Source of the DNA: Xanthomonas fragariae
GTDB taxonomy: Bacteria > Pseudomonadota > Gammaproteobacteria > Xanthomonadales > Xanthomonadaceae
Assembly: GCF_900183975.1 (NCBI RefSeq)
Contig: NZ_LT853882.1
Coordinates: 186,001 to 250,000 of the forward strand
Direction of reading: 5' to 3'
DNA length: 64,000 bases
Part shown: piece by piece, positions 25,847 to 34,848 of the stretch
How positions within the stretch are numbered: the first letter of the stretch is position 1
Layout of the letters: each line of letters starts with the position of its first letter
Program-made: the position numbers and the translations under genes
Notes under the pieces: generated by a model
Seen by the model: the letters and a program-made list of their open reading frames with translations, nothing else
Told to the model about the DNA's origin: nothing
Databases searched by the model: none

Positions 25847-26894
25847 GCAGATGCTCCTTGTGGTGATCGCCGGCCAGTTCGGGCAACAGCAGAGTGAAAA
25901 CGGTATGGCCCGGACGCGAGCGATAGGTCAGAGTGCCGTGGTGTTCGCGCGAGACCTGCTGGGCCAGCGCCAGCCCCAACCCGCTGCCTTCGGCGCGTCC
26001 GCTGACCAGCGGCAGGAATAGATGCTCGGCCAGCTCGTCCGGCACGCCGCCGCCGTCGTCGATGATTTCCAGCCGCAGCGACATCGCGTGCACGCGGTCG
26101 CGGATGCGCTGGCCATGCTCGACGCGCGTGCGCAGCGTCACCCGCATGGCTCCGGCCTGGAACGCGTTGCGCACTAGATTCCACACCGCCTGGGTCAGGC
26201 GGTCGCCGTCGCCAAGGATGTCGGGAATGCTGGGGTCGTAATCGCGCCGCACCTGCACCGACCAGACGCCCTCGGCTTCAGCCAGACGTAGCACCCGCTC
26301 AAGCACGACGTGGATGTTGAGGCGGTCGTGCGGGCGCGCCGGTGTGGGCGAGAGCAGGCGGTCGAGCAGGGTGTTCAGGCGTTCGATTTCGGTGCCGATC
26401 AACTCGATCAGCTCGCGCTCGTCTTCGTCGCGCCCCGCCGAGCGACGTGCCAGCAGCTGGGCGGCGCCTTTGAGCCCGGCCAGCGGATTGCGCAGTTCAT
26501 GCGCCAGGCCCTTGAGCGCGGCGCTCAAGGCGTTGGGCAGCGCGTGGGTGGGATCCAGCGCGGGAAATTCGTCGACCGGATGGGTTTCCAGCAGCCAACC
26601 GCCGTCGTCCAGCCGCGACAACCAGCCTTCGGCAAAGCGGGGCGCGTCGTTGGGCAGGCCCAGGGCAAGCCGATGTAGGCGCAGCACGTCGCGCTCGTCG
26701 TTGAGCAGAAATCGGGCCAACGCGTCGCCCTGTACTTCCAGTCTGGCCAGTGGTTGGTCCAACAAACGCCGCGCGCTGACCCCAAGCCAGCGCGCGAAAG
26801 CCGGGTTGACCCCTAGCACGCGGCCCTGGCGGTCGGCCCAGGCCACCGGGGTGCCCAGACTATCCAGCGACGGCATCGGAGCCGAAATCACCAT
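25839..26894 (-). CDS. ntrB: Nitrogen regulation sensor histidine kinase NtrB
   Basis: A 351-residue soluble histidine kinase without membrane segments, as usual for NtrB. The N-terminal PAS-like domain spans about residues 8-110. The H-box LAHELRNPLAGLKG has phospho-acceptor His132, and the ATPase domain has N-, G1- and G2-type boxes (VRNAFQAGA, IIDDGGGVP, GSGLGLALAQ). It phosphorylates or dephosphorylates NtrC under control of PII proteins such as GlnK, encoded nearby. It is the first gene of ntrBC. An NtrC-type palindrome lies two bases upstream of its start codon. Confidence 0.95.
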   Translation of the reverse strand: MVISAPMPSLDSLGTPVAWADRQGRVLGVNPAFARWLGVSARRLLDQPLARLEVQGDALARFLLNDERDVLRLHRLALGLPNDAPRFAEGWLSRLDDGGWLLETHPVDEFPALDPTHALPNALSAALKGLAHELRNPLAGLKGAAQLLARRSAGRDEDERELIELIGTEIERLNTLLDRLLSPTPARPHDRLNIHVVLERVLRLAEAEGVWSVQVRRDYDPSIPDILGDGDRLTQAVWNLVRNAFQAGAMRVTLRTRVEHGQRIRDRVHAMSLRLEIIDDGGGVPDELAEHLFLPLVSGRAEGSGLGLALAQQVSREHHGTLTYRSRPGHTVFTLLLPELAGDHHKEHLHG

Positions 26895-26895
26895 T

Positions 26896-26910
26896 GCACC
26901 ACTTTAGTGC
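26896..26910. promoter_or_regulatory. NtrC-type binding site at the ntrB start
   Basis: GCACC-ACTTT-AGTGC matches the NtrC consensus GCACC-N5-GGTGC at nine of ten specified positions. It sits immediately 5-prime of the ntrB ATG, overlapping where the ribosome site or promoter would be. That position suits repression of ntrBC by its own product. Confidence 0.65.
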
Positions 26911-27126
26911 GAACAGCATCGGCTTGCACGGATGTCGCGCAAAACGAAGCATGCATGGAAACAAGTCGGAGCCGGATGGCGGCGGATCGCACCTGTCCAC
27001 TACGCATCCGCGCCGAAAGTCACAGGCGTGCGACTGTTCATGCAGGCACCTCGGCAGTTGATCCGCACTCATCAGGGCGGCGGGGAAAACGGACCCGGCA
27101 AGCAGCTCCGGCCGGGGTCGTTGCGT

Positions 27127-27152
27127 CACCCGCGGCAGCATGGCCGCGGGTG
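27127..27152 (-). terminator. Terminator hairpin after amtB
   Basis: A perfect 10-bp stem, CACCCGCGGC against GCCGCGGGTG, with a 6-base loop, seven bases beyond the amtB stop. No T-run follows on the minus strand, so it may be Rho-assisted. Confidence 0.65.
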
Positions 27153-27159
27153 TGCATGC

Positions 27160-28602
27160 TCAGGACTCGTATGCGGCTTCGCCGTGCGAAGTGATGTCCA
27201 GGCCCTCGCGCTCGGCTTCTTCGGTGACGCGCAGGCCGAACACCAGCTTGGCGACTAGGAAACCCACGACCGACACGACGCCGATCCACACCAGGGTGAT
27301 ACCCACACCCAGTGTTTGGATGCCGACCTGATGCACGATGTCGTAATCGCCACCCTTCTGGCCGCCCAGCGAGGCTGCCGAGAACACGCCGGTCAGGATG
27401 GCGCCGATGATGCCGCCCAGACCATGCACACCGAACACGTCCAGGCTGTCGTCGGCACCGAGCATGCGCTTGAGACCGGTGACGCCCCACACGCACAGCA
27501 CGCCGGCCGCAAGACCAATCACGATCGCACCGAACGGACCCACCGTGCCGCAGGCCGGAGTGATGCCGACCAGACCGGCGACCATGCCCGAGGCCACACC
27601 CAGGGCGGAGGACTTGCCCTTGATGATCTTCTCGGTCAGCGACCAGCCCAGGATGGCAGCGGCGGTGGCCAGCAGGGTGTTGAGGAAGGCCAACGCCGCA
27701 CCGGCGTTGGCTTCCAGATTGGAGCCGGCGTTGAAGCCGAACCAACCAACCCACAACAGCGAGGCACCGACAAAGGTCAGGGTCACGTTATGCGGCTTGA
27801 TCGCCTCACGCCCCAGCCCGGCACGCTTGCCGACGAAGTAGGCGCCGACCAGGCCGGCAATACCGGCGTTGATGTGCACCACGGTGCCGCCGGCAAAATC
27901 CAGTGCGCCCAGTCCGAACAGGTAACCGCCGGTGGCCCAGACCATGTGCGCCAGTGGCAGATAGCCGAAGGTGAACCAGATCACCGAGAACAGCAGCACC
28001 GCGGCGAACTTGGCGCGTTCGGCGAAGGCGCCGACGATCAGTGCGCCGGTGATGCCGGCGAAGGTCGCCTGGAACACCACGAACACGTATTCCGGCAGAC
28101 TGACACCCTTGGTGAAGGTCGCCGCCAGCGTTTCGATGGTCACGCCCTTGAGCAGCGCCTTGTCCAGATTGCCGATCCACGGGCCTTCGCCGGAGAACGC
28201 CAGACTATAGCCATACACCACCCACAGGATGGTCAGCAGCGAGAACACCACGGCGACCTGGATCAGCACCGACAGCACGTTCTTGGCGCGCACCATGCCG
28301 CCGTAAAACAGCGCCAGGCCCGGCACCACCATCAGCAGCACCAGCAGCGTGGAGGTCAGCATCCAGGCGACGTCGCCCTTCTCCACCACCGGCGCGGCCT
28401 CGGCGGCAGCCACCGGTGCAGCTCCCGGTTGCGCGGTGGGCAGCGGTTCGGTGGTGACCGGCTCGGTCGGCAGCGGAGTGACCTGTGGCGTGGACTGCGC
28501 ATATGCGTTGCCCATGCCGCCCACCACCAGCGCGCTGAACAGCATCAGCATGCAGACGCTGTAGAACCAGGCCTTCCACCCGGCAAAGAGAGATGTCTTC
28601 AT
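27160..28602 (-). CDS. amtB: Ammonium transporter AmtB
   Basis: A 480-residue Amt/Rh-family channel conducting ammonium across the inner membrane. It has a cleavable signal (ending AYAQ, about residue 35) and then an unusual periplasmic linker of about 40 residues rich in Pro, Thr and Ala. Eleven membrane segments follow, beginning AWMLTSTLLVLLMVVPGLAL. The family signature DFAGGTVVHINAG and the pore His region (FVGASLLWVGWFGFNAGS) are present. ATG 28602 is chosen over an upstream in-frame codon, since it follows a GGAG ribosome site and starts the signal peptide. It lies 22 bases after glnK, the classic glnK-amtB pair in which GlnK blocks the channel when nitrogen is plentiful. Confidence 0.95.
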   Translation of the reverse strand: MKTSLFAGWKAWFYSVCMLMLFSALVVGGMGNAYAQSTPQVTPLPTEPVTTEPLPTAQPGAAPVAAAEAAPVVEKGDVAWMLTSTLLVLLMVVPGLALFYGGMVRAKNVLSVLIQVAVVFSLLTILWVVYGYSLAFSGEGPWIGNLDKALLKGVTIETLAATFTKGVSLPEYVFVVFQATFAGITGALIVGAFAERAKFAAVLLFSVIWFTFGYLPLAHMVWATGGYLFGLGALDFAGGTVVHINAGIAGLVGAYFVGKRAGLGREAIKPHNVTLTFVGASLLWVGWFGFNAGSNLEANAGAALAFLNTLLATAAAILGWSLTEKIIKGKSSALGVASGMVAGLVGITPACGTVGPFGAIVIGLAAGVLCVWGVTGLKRMLGADDSLDVFGVHGLGGIIGAILTGVFSAASLGGQKGGDYDIVHQVGIQTLGVGITLVWIGVVSVVGFLVAKLVFGLRVTEEAEREGLDITSHGEAAYES

Positions 28603-28624
28603 AAGGACTCCGGGGGGGGTTGAC

Positions 28625-29017
<393 letters not shown>

Positions 29018-29190
29018 TTATTCACCTGGATGCCAACCCCGACATCCGATCGTTCGCGATCGCGCAGACCCCAGCGGATGCCATGCATTCGCCTTATAGG
29101 GGAGTCAGCCCCGCACGCCGCAATCGAGTGCTTTCTCAAAAAGCCATTTAGTCCACGGCAGATGCCATGGACCGATCGATCATGTGCGGC

Positions 29191-29223
29191 GATGGCGGAG
29201 GTGGGAGGGGGGCCTCCGCCATC
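29191..29223 (-). terminator. Hairpin after glnA
   Basis: A perfect 11-bp stem, GATGGCGGAGG against CCTCCGCCATC, with an 11-base G-rich loop, 13 bases beyond the glnA stop. There is no T-run, so termination may be partial and allow some read-through into glnK-amtB. Confidence 0.65.
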
Positions 29224-29236
29224 ACCGCGGTGGAAC

Positions 29237-30646
29237 TCAGTTGCCGTAGTACAGCTGGTACTCCAACGGGTGGGTAGCAGCACGGAACTTGGTGACCTCC
29301 TGCATCTTCAGCGCGATATAGCCGTCGATGAAGTCGTCGCTCATCACGCCGCCGGCCTTGAGGAACTCGCGGTCCTTGTCCAGCGCTTCCAGCGCCTGGT
29401 CAAGGCTGGAGCAGACCTGCGGGATCAGCTTCTCTTCTTCCGGCGGCAGGTCGTACAGATCCTTGTCGCTGGGCGCGCCCGGGTCGATCTGGTTCTTGAT
29501 GCCGTCCAGGCCGGCCATCAGCAGCGCGGTGAAGGTCAGGTAGCCGGACTGCAACGGATCGGGGAAGCGCATTTCGATGCGGCGCGCCTTGGGGTTGGTG
29601 ACCCACGGAATGCGGCACGAGGCCGAGCGGTTACGGGCCGAGTAAGCCAGCATCACCGGTGCTTCGAAGCCCGGAACCAGACGTTTGTAGCTGTTGGTGC
29701 CGGAGTTGGCGAACGCGTTGATCGCGCGGGCGTGCTTGAAGATGCCCCCGATGTACCACAGCGCCATCTGCGACAGGCCACCGTAACCGTCACCGGAGAA
29801 CAGGTTGGCGCCACCCTTGGCAAGCGACTGGTGCACGTGCATGCCCGAGCCGTTGTCGCCGACGATCGGCTTGGGCATGAAGGTGACGGTCTTGCCATTA
29901 CGGTAGGCCACGTTCTTGATGATGTACTTCATCGTCAGCAGTTCGTCGGCCTTCTGCACCAGCGAGCTGAACTTGGTGCCGATCTCGCACTGGCCGGCGG
30001 TGGCCACTTCATGGTGGTGCACTTCGGTCTCGATGCCGACCTGTTCCAGCGTCTTGATCATTTCCGCGCGCAGGTCGTGCAGCGTGTCGGTCGGCGGAAC
30101 CGGGAAGTAGCCCCCCTTAACGCCCGGACGGTAGCCGCTGTTGCTGCCGTCGTACTTGGCACCGGTGTTCCAAGCGGCCTCTTCCGAACCGACCTGGAAG
30201 AAGGTATGCCCCATGTCGTTGGCGAAGCGGACCGAGTCGAAGATGAAAAATTCCGGCTCAGGGCCGAAGAAAGCCTGGTCGGCGGTGCCGGACGACTTCA
30301 GATAGGCCTCGGCACGCTTGGCGATCCCGCGCGGGTCGCGCTCATAGCTCTGCATGGTGGCCGGATCGAGAATGTCGCAGGTCAGCACGATGGTCGGATC
30401 GGCGAAGAACGGATCCAGATAAGCGGTGGCTGCGTCCGGGAGCAGGACCATGTCCGACTCGTTGATGCCCTTCCAACCCGCGATCGAGCTGCCGTCGAAC
30501 ATCTTGCCTTCTTCAAACAGCGCCGGCCCGATGATATTGGCCGGAAAGGTGATGTGCTGCTGTACACCACGCATATCGACGAAGCGCAGGTCGACAAACT
30601 CGACCTTGTTGTCCTTGATCAGCTTTTCAACATTTTCCACGGACAT
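29237..30646 (-). CDS. glnA: Glutamine synthetase type I
   Basis: A 469-residue dodecameric glutamine synthetase making glutamine from glutamate, ammonia and ATP. The family markers are [10 protein letters not shown] at the N-terminus, the ATP and metal-binding [17 protein letters not shown], and [11 protein letters not shown]. The adenylylation Tyr is in [10 protein letters not shown] near residue 398, so activity is probably controlled by GlnE. Upstream on its strand lie a sigma-54-type promoter and two NtrC-type sites. Downstream, after a hairpin and about 270 bases, come glnK and amtB in the same direction. Confidence 0.97.
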   Translation of the reverse strand: MSVENVEKLIKDNKVEFVDLRFVDMRGVQQHITFPANIIGPALFEEGKMFDGSSIAGWKGINESDMVLLPDAATAYLDPFFADPTIVLTCDILDPATMQSYERDPRGIAKRAEAYLKSSGTADQAFFGPEPEFFIFDSVRFANDMGHTFFQVGSEEAAWNTGAKYDGSNSGYRPGVKGGYFPVPPTDTLHDLRAEMIKTLEQVGIETEVHHHEVATAGQCEIGTKFSSLVQKADELLTMKYIIKNVAYRNGKTVTFMPKPIVGDNGSGMHVHQSLAKGGANLFSGDGYGGLSQMALWYIGGIFKHARAINAFANSGTNSYKRLVPGFEAPVMLAYSARNRSASCRIPWVTNPKARRIEMRFPDPLQSGYLTFTALLMAGLDGIKNQIDPGAPSDKDLYDLPPEEEKLIPQVCSSLDQALEALDKDREFLKAGGVMSDDFIDGYIALKMQEVTKFRAATHPLEYQLYYGN

Positions 30647-30693
30647 CGGAAGAAACCTCGGCAGAAGTTAGAGTGGCTCGTGAGCGGAATTAC

Positions 30694-30709
30694 AGCAGGG
30701 ACCATGCCA
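30694..30709 (-). promoter_or_regulatory. Sigma-54 (-24/-12) promoter of glnA
   Basis: On the minus strand the sequence TTGGCATGGTCCCTGCTG matches TTGGCAYGN4-5TTGCT, with GG and GC at the required ten-base separation and one mismatch in the -12 element. It lies about 50 bases upstream of the glnA ATG, placing transcription start near 30683. Confidence 0.8.
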
Positions 30710-30772
30710 AGCTCTTGAACTTCACAAGCCTTTGATTTTGCATGCATCGCTCGAGACCGCTCACACATAGCT

Positions 30773-30789
30773 AGCACCGCATTGGTGCT
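30773..30789. promoter_or_regulatory. NtrC enhancer site 1 upstream of glnA
   Basis: AGCACCGCATTGGTGCT is a perfect palindrome around N5 and fully matches GCACC-N5-GGTGC. Its centre is about 98 bases upstream of the inferred glnA transcription start. Confidence 0.82.
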
Positions 30790-30803
30790 ATAGAAGTTCA
30801 TTC

Positions 30804-30820
30804 TGCACCAGCATGAGGCA
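30804..30820. promoter_or_regulatory. NtrC enhancer site 2 (weaker) upstream of glnA
   Basis: TGCACC-AGCAT-GAGGCA has a perfect left half and a 4/6 right half of TGCACC-N5-GGTGCA. Its centre is 31 bases from site 1, about three helical turns, close to the spacing of the two strong NtrC sites at enterobacterial glnA. Confidence 0.6.
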
Positions 30821-30868
30821 TACCGCAATGCACTATCCTGACGCCTCCCCCATCCCCTCTCCAGTCCG

Positions 30869-31663
30869 ATGTCCGATCTGATTTCCGCCCTGCTGTTGGG
30901 CATTCTCGAAGGCCTCACCGAATTCCTGCCGATCTCCAGCACCGGCCACCTGCTAATCGCCGAACAATGGCTCGGACACCGTTCTGACTTCTTCAATATC
31001 GTTATCCAGGCCGGCGCGATCCTGGCCATCTGCCTGGCGCTGCGGCAGAAGCTGTGGACCCTGGCCACCGGCCTGGGCGAGCGCGAAAATCGCGATTACG
31101 TGCTGAAGATCGGTGTGGCCTTTATGGTCACCGCGGTGGTTGGGCTGATCGTGCGCAAAGCCGGTTGGCAGCTGCCGGAAACCGTACACCCGGTGGCGTG
31201 GGCGTTGCTGATCGGCGGCCTGTGGATGCTGGTGGCCGAGCATTTCGCCGACAAGCTGCCCGAGCGCGATGTGGTGACCTGGAAAGTGGCCATCGCGGTC
31301 GGTCTGGCGCAGGTGGTGGCCGGCGTATTTCCAGGTACGTCGCGCTCGGCCTCAGCGATCTTCCTGGCCATGCTGCTGGGCCTGAGCAAGCGCTCGGCCG
31401 CAGCGGATTTCGTGTTCATGGTGGGCATTCCGACTATGTTCGCGGCCAGCGGTTACGCGCTGCTGGAAATGTACAAGGAAGGCGGCTTCGGCGCTGAGAA
31501 TTGGGCCGACGTGGCGGTGGCCTTTGTGGCGGCAACCATCACCGGTTTTGTGGTGGTGAAGTGGCTGCTGGGTTATATCAAGAAGCACCGCTTCACGGTG
31601 TTTGCGATCTACCGCATCGTGCTCGGCGTCGCCTTGCTGTTGTGGTTGCCTGCTGTGGCGTGA
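30869..31663 (+). CDS. uppP: Undecaprenyl-diphosphatase UppP
   Basis: A 264-residue BacA/UppP integral membrane phosphatase that recycles undecaprenyl pyrophosphate to the monophosphate carrier used for peptidoglycan and polysaccharide synthesis. The catalytic regions are clear: EGLTEFLPISSTGHL with its paired Glu residues and the Ser/His, and VFPGTSRSAS with the active-site Arg. About eight membrane segments are present and the length is normal. It is divergent from glnA; the NtrC sites and the glnA promoter lie in the shared 222-base intergenic region. Its own promoter was not resolved. Confidence 0.95.
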   Translation: MSDLISALLLGILEGLTEFLPISSTGHLLIAEQWLGHRSDFFNIVIQAGAILAICLALRQKLWTLATGLGERENRDYVLKIGVAFMVTAVVGLIVRKAGWQLPETVHPVAWALLIGGLWMLVAEHFADKLPERDVVTWKVAIAVGLAQVVAGVFPGTSRSASAIFLAMLLGLSKRSAAADFVFMVGIPTMFAASGYALLEMYKEGGFGAENWADVAVAFVAATITGFVVVKWLLGYIKKHRFTVFAIYRIVLGVALLLWLPAVA

Positions 31664-32093
31664 GACCACAACCGCAGACGCGTGTCATATACATTGCGGC
31701 AAAGGCGTGCATGACATCCGCCCAGGCAGTGACGCCCGTCATTGCCCTGGGCGCATGGTGGCGGTATCACTGACGCATCAATCACCGGGAGCCACCCATG
31801 CGTGCCGTGTTCTTCGCCCCTGCACTGCTGGCGGCGGGCGTGACGGCCTGCGGGTCGAGCGCAGTGCCCGGCTCCCCCGCCGCCGAGTCGGCCTCGGTGC
31901 GCGCGCCTGCCGCCGACAACGCCCCGCTGCGGGCTGCCTTGCAGGCGCAGCACTGGCAGTTGCAGCAGGCCAGCGATGCGCATGGGACTGCCTTGCGCAG
32001 CCTGTTCGTCGATGGCACACCGCCCTTGCAGCTGGATTTCAGCGATCTACGTATACAGGTCAGCCAGACCTGCAATGCGCTGGGCGCCAATTA

Positions 32094-33514
32094 GTCGTCT
32101 CTGAAAAATCCCCTTCAAGCGCCAAGTGCCGTCGGTGACAGCGGCACGGTGCTCAAGGATGACCATCCCATCGCCCGCATCCAGGCACGTAAAAACGCGA
32201 TCCAGCGCAGCAGCCAGCGCAGGTTGTAGCCGGCCGCGCAGCCGAGCACGTGCAGCGCATCGCCTTGGGCACCTTTCAGCCTGCAGCGACGCAACCGGCA
32301 GTCGTCTTTCAGATGTCCGATCACCGGCTCCACCGCCTGCCGTCGCTTGATCCAGCGCCATTGCCGTCGCGTCAGCGTCTTGGCCTTGCCGCGATGCAGG
32401 ACCTGCACGCCATCGACTTCGCGCCCGCGATCGCCCAGGTCCACGATCGCCACCGTCGGTTCTACGCTCACATCCTGCAGCAACCCGCGTGTCTGCTCCA
32501 GCTGCTCGGCCAAGGTATCGCCGTCGTACGGGTTGCCCGGGAAGCTGCGCGCACCCACGACCAAAATCCCTTGCAGGCGGTGACTGCAATGCCGACCTTG
32601 ACGCCGAATTCGTACGCTTGACGCGCCTTGCCCTTGCCGATGCATTCCACTTCCGGGGCATGCAATGCGTACAGTTTTTGTTTGTCCTTCGGACGCTGCG
32701 TGTACAGCCGTTGCGCACGTTCCAGCCAGACAGCGATGCGCTCGCGCACGCCGATGTTTACCTGATCGAGTTTGCGTTGGATGTCGCGCATGAGCCGTCC
32801 CAGCACTGTGCGTTGACGTCGCAGCACGCGCCGCATCCGCTTGAACTGGCGCGCATGCGCATACCGACCTGCCTTGCGGCTCAGGGCCGGGCCTTGCCGC
32901 GCGTAGCTCTGCCGCAATCCGATGCCGTGCCGCTTGGCCAGTAACACCAGCTTCTTGCGGGCCACTTCAAGCAAACGGCTGTCGGTCGGATAGGCGATCG
33001 CCTTTTCCTGCACCGTGGTGTCCACGATCACCTGCGACAACTCGCGTGCGTCCACCGCCTGCATCGCATGCGCGGCGTTGATGGTGTGCGCCAGCAGCTC
33101 TTCCATCCCGGCCTCACCCAGGCGCTGCCGTCAGCGCGTCAGCGAGCTGGCATCGCACGGCAAACGCGTCTGGAACACGACCTCGCCGGTCCGGCAATCA
33201 GCCGCACCGGCAATGCCGGCCGACCGCCACCGGCCTGGGTGGCCGGCAAGCGCGATGAAAGTGCTTGCTCCAACGCCGCCCACGGCATCTGTTGGCTCAG
33301 CCGCGCCAGCGGATGACGCAGATCGATCTGGTTCTCCAGCCGCGAACGAAACAACTCGTCGGCGGGTCTGTCTCGGCAGCAGGACGGCGTGTACGCATGA
33401 CTGAAAATTGCAAGAAACCAGCCTTCAGCGTAGCGAACACCGGTAGTTTTGGCACGCCGGTGCAGACATCAAGGCCTTGCGGTCGTTGGGTGGTTGGGGT
33501 TTTTCAGGGGCGAC
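32094..33514 (-). mobile_element. IS5-family insertion sequence (1.5-kb type), degraded copy A
   Basis: 1421 bp, reverse orientation, bounded by inverted ends beginning GTCG(T/C)C and flanked by a perfect 6-bp direct repeat CAATTA (32088-32093 and 33515-33520). Compared with copies B and C it has lost about 85 bp. The type resembles the IS1478-like elements of Xanthomonas; that name is from memory and not checked. Confidence 0.92.
32115..33398 (-). pseudogene. IS5-family transposase of copy A, multiply frameshifted
   Basis: The same transposase as in copies B and C, starting at ATG 33398 (MRTRRPAAE). It carries an early frameshift after the initial nine or so codons. A deletion of about 82 bases follows PVRLIAG, between short GCCGG/CCGG matches, and removes the HAYDLSDEAVCERW region. 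There is a two-base insertion near the LVVGARSFPGNPYDG segment. It does keep the continuous reading frame VDGVQVLHRGKAKTLTRRQ into the C-terminal catalytic Glu region, which B and C have lost. Confidence 0.88.
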
Positions 33515-33959
33515 CAATTACAGTGTCACCGAGACGCAGTTGCAGATCAGCCGAGTGGTGCCGAGCACGCGCCTGTGCGCGCAGTCACGACGGATGGCGC
33601 AGGAGCGCGCGGCGAGCGAGTTGCTGTGCGGCCGCTTCGCGGTGGTGCTAGACAACGCGCAGGCCATGTCTAGGCTGACCCTGACCCGCAGCGACGGCAC
33701 CCACCTGGTCTTCGGCGGCGTCGCCACAGCAAACACACGCGATGGCGGGCCTGGACAGACGCTGCTCTGATCCAAATGGCCGCCGAAACCGTGCCGTGCG
33801 CCTCCGACCCGTTGCGCCAATACCTGCAACTGCGGGAGCAAATCCGGCTGCGCAGGCCGGGCACCGGTATCAACGGCTTGGCACACCTTCGACAGCCAGA
33901 TCGAAGGCTTCGAGCACGACGCCGGCATTCGCACCTTGCTGCGGGTGACGCGGTACCCC

Positions 33960-34064
33960 GCGGCTGTGGCACGCAGCATGTTCGCGTTCAACTCGTTCAA
34001 CCTCGAAGGCTGGGCACTGTATGCCGTAGCCGAAATGGTGCCGGTAGCGTATGGCCGAGGATGA
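33960..34064 (+). pseudogene. DUF885-family fragment
   Basis: After the DUF4377-like sequence the frame continues AVARSMFAFNSFNLEGWALY and AVAEMVP, a conserved DUF885 segment, then stops. It is the natural continuation of the DUF885 fragment at 21788-21920 on the opposite strand (which ends VERDVSL). The joint lies at a GCGG shared with that site. Confidence 0.65.
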
Positions 34065-34097
34065 ACCCCATGTGCACGCCCTGTTGATCGGGACGAC

Positions 34098-34451
34098 TCA
34101 GTGTTTGAAGGGAACCAGTTCGGGCTGTCTTGTGCCTTTCCACTTCCCTTCTTTCACTGCCCCTGGGCAGATGGTCTCGTATTGTGAGAGCGCGGTGATG
34201 GCTTTCATCGTCCATCCCGCGCAGTAGTTGGTCGACGTGGGGGTAGGAAAGGGGCAGTACGGCGAAACTGCTTCCCAGGTGCCCGAGATCGGGTCTACCG
34301 GTTTCCAGTTGTAATCTGACGTGTCGCAGCCTTTCGAGCAAAACAGGAACGGATCGTCCATGCGACAGACCAGCGTCGTGTGCGGCGTCGAGGCGGTGGC
34401 GGTGGTCTGTAGCCCAACAGCGGCGACCAATGTCCATATCCAGCGTTTCAT
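34098..34451 (-). CDS. Small secreted cysteine-rich protein of unknown function
   Basis: A 117-residue protein from ATG 34451. The N-terminus MKRWIWTLVAAVGLQTTATA is a clear Sec signal peptide. The mature part has six cysteines (CRMDDPFLFCSKGCD, YCPFP, NYCAGW, TICPG), which could form three disulfides in the periplasm or outside the cell. The frame is open upstream of the chosen start, but without a signal. I do not recognise the family. It sits between a decayed region and a MITE-like repeat, and its base composition is lower in GC than its neighbours, which suggests acquired or fast-evolving sequence. Confidence 0.6.
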   Translation of the reverse strand: MKRWIWTLVAAVGLQTTATASTPHTTLVCRMDDPFLFCSKGCDTSDYNWKPVDPISGTWEAVSPYCPFPTPTSTNYCAGWTMKAITALSQYETICPGAVKEGKWKGTRQPELVPFKH

Positions 34452-34848
34452 AACGATTCCTTCTGTCAATGACGGTTTACACCGTGCGCTCAGGCTAACG
34501 ACCTGTGATGAGTTTTGTGGGTCCAGGCACAAACCTGATGTCCGAAATATACGCCGATCAGAGAATACTATAATCCGGGCAATCGCTTACTAAGGGTGCC
34601 CTAACTGCGGTCGCCTGGCTTGGGCCGCTGCGCCCTGCTAGTGGACGCAGCAGCTGGATGCCGGAGTGGGACTGGTGTTGCCTGTGGGCAGCCGCTTTTA
34701 GAGTGGCTGACAAAACGGCTGCGCTCACCGCCAAGCGGGCGCGGCCGGTGCTCGGAATCGGCATGTACCACGCGTGCACTGCGGTTCCTCCGCGCCGTCC
34801 GCACTCACCTGGCGATTGCTCGTGGCGATTGCTCGCTACGTTTTATTA

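Larger units (their letters stand above)
31798..33963 (+). pseudogene. META/HslJ-DUF4377 lipoprotein gene, disrupted by an IS and broken at its 3-prime end
   Basis: ATG 31798, after a GGGAG ribosome site, begins a lipoprotein signal (VTAC lipobox) and a META/HslJ domain. The domain is cut in the conserved CNALGAN by an IS (32094-33514) and resumes as NYSVTETQLQISRVV, MSRLTLTRSDGTHLVF and GGPGQTLL. A frameshift near 33766 leads into a DUF4377-like part: MAAETVPCASDPLRQYLQLR, then after another frameshift WHTFDSQIEGFEHDAGIR and TLLRVTRYPA. At about 33960 the sequence switches to DUF885. The missing C-terminus appears to lie at 21732-21791 on the other strand. Intact relatives are outer-membrane or periplasmic stress-related lipoproteins; this copy is dead. 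Confidence 0.85.
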
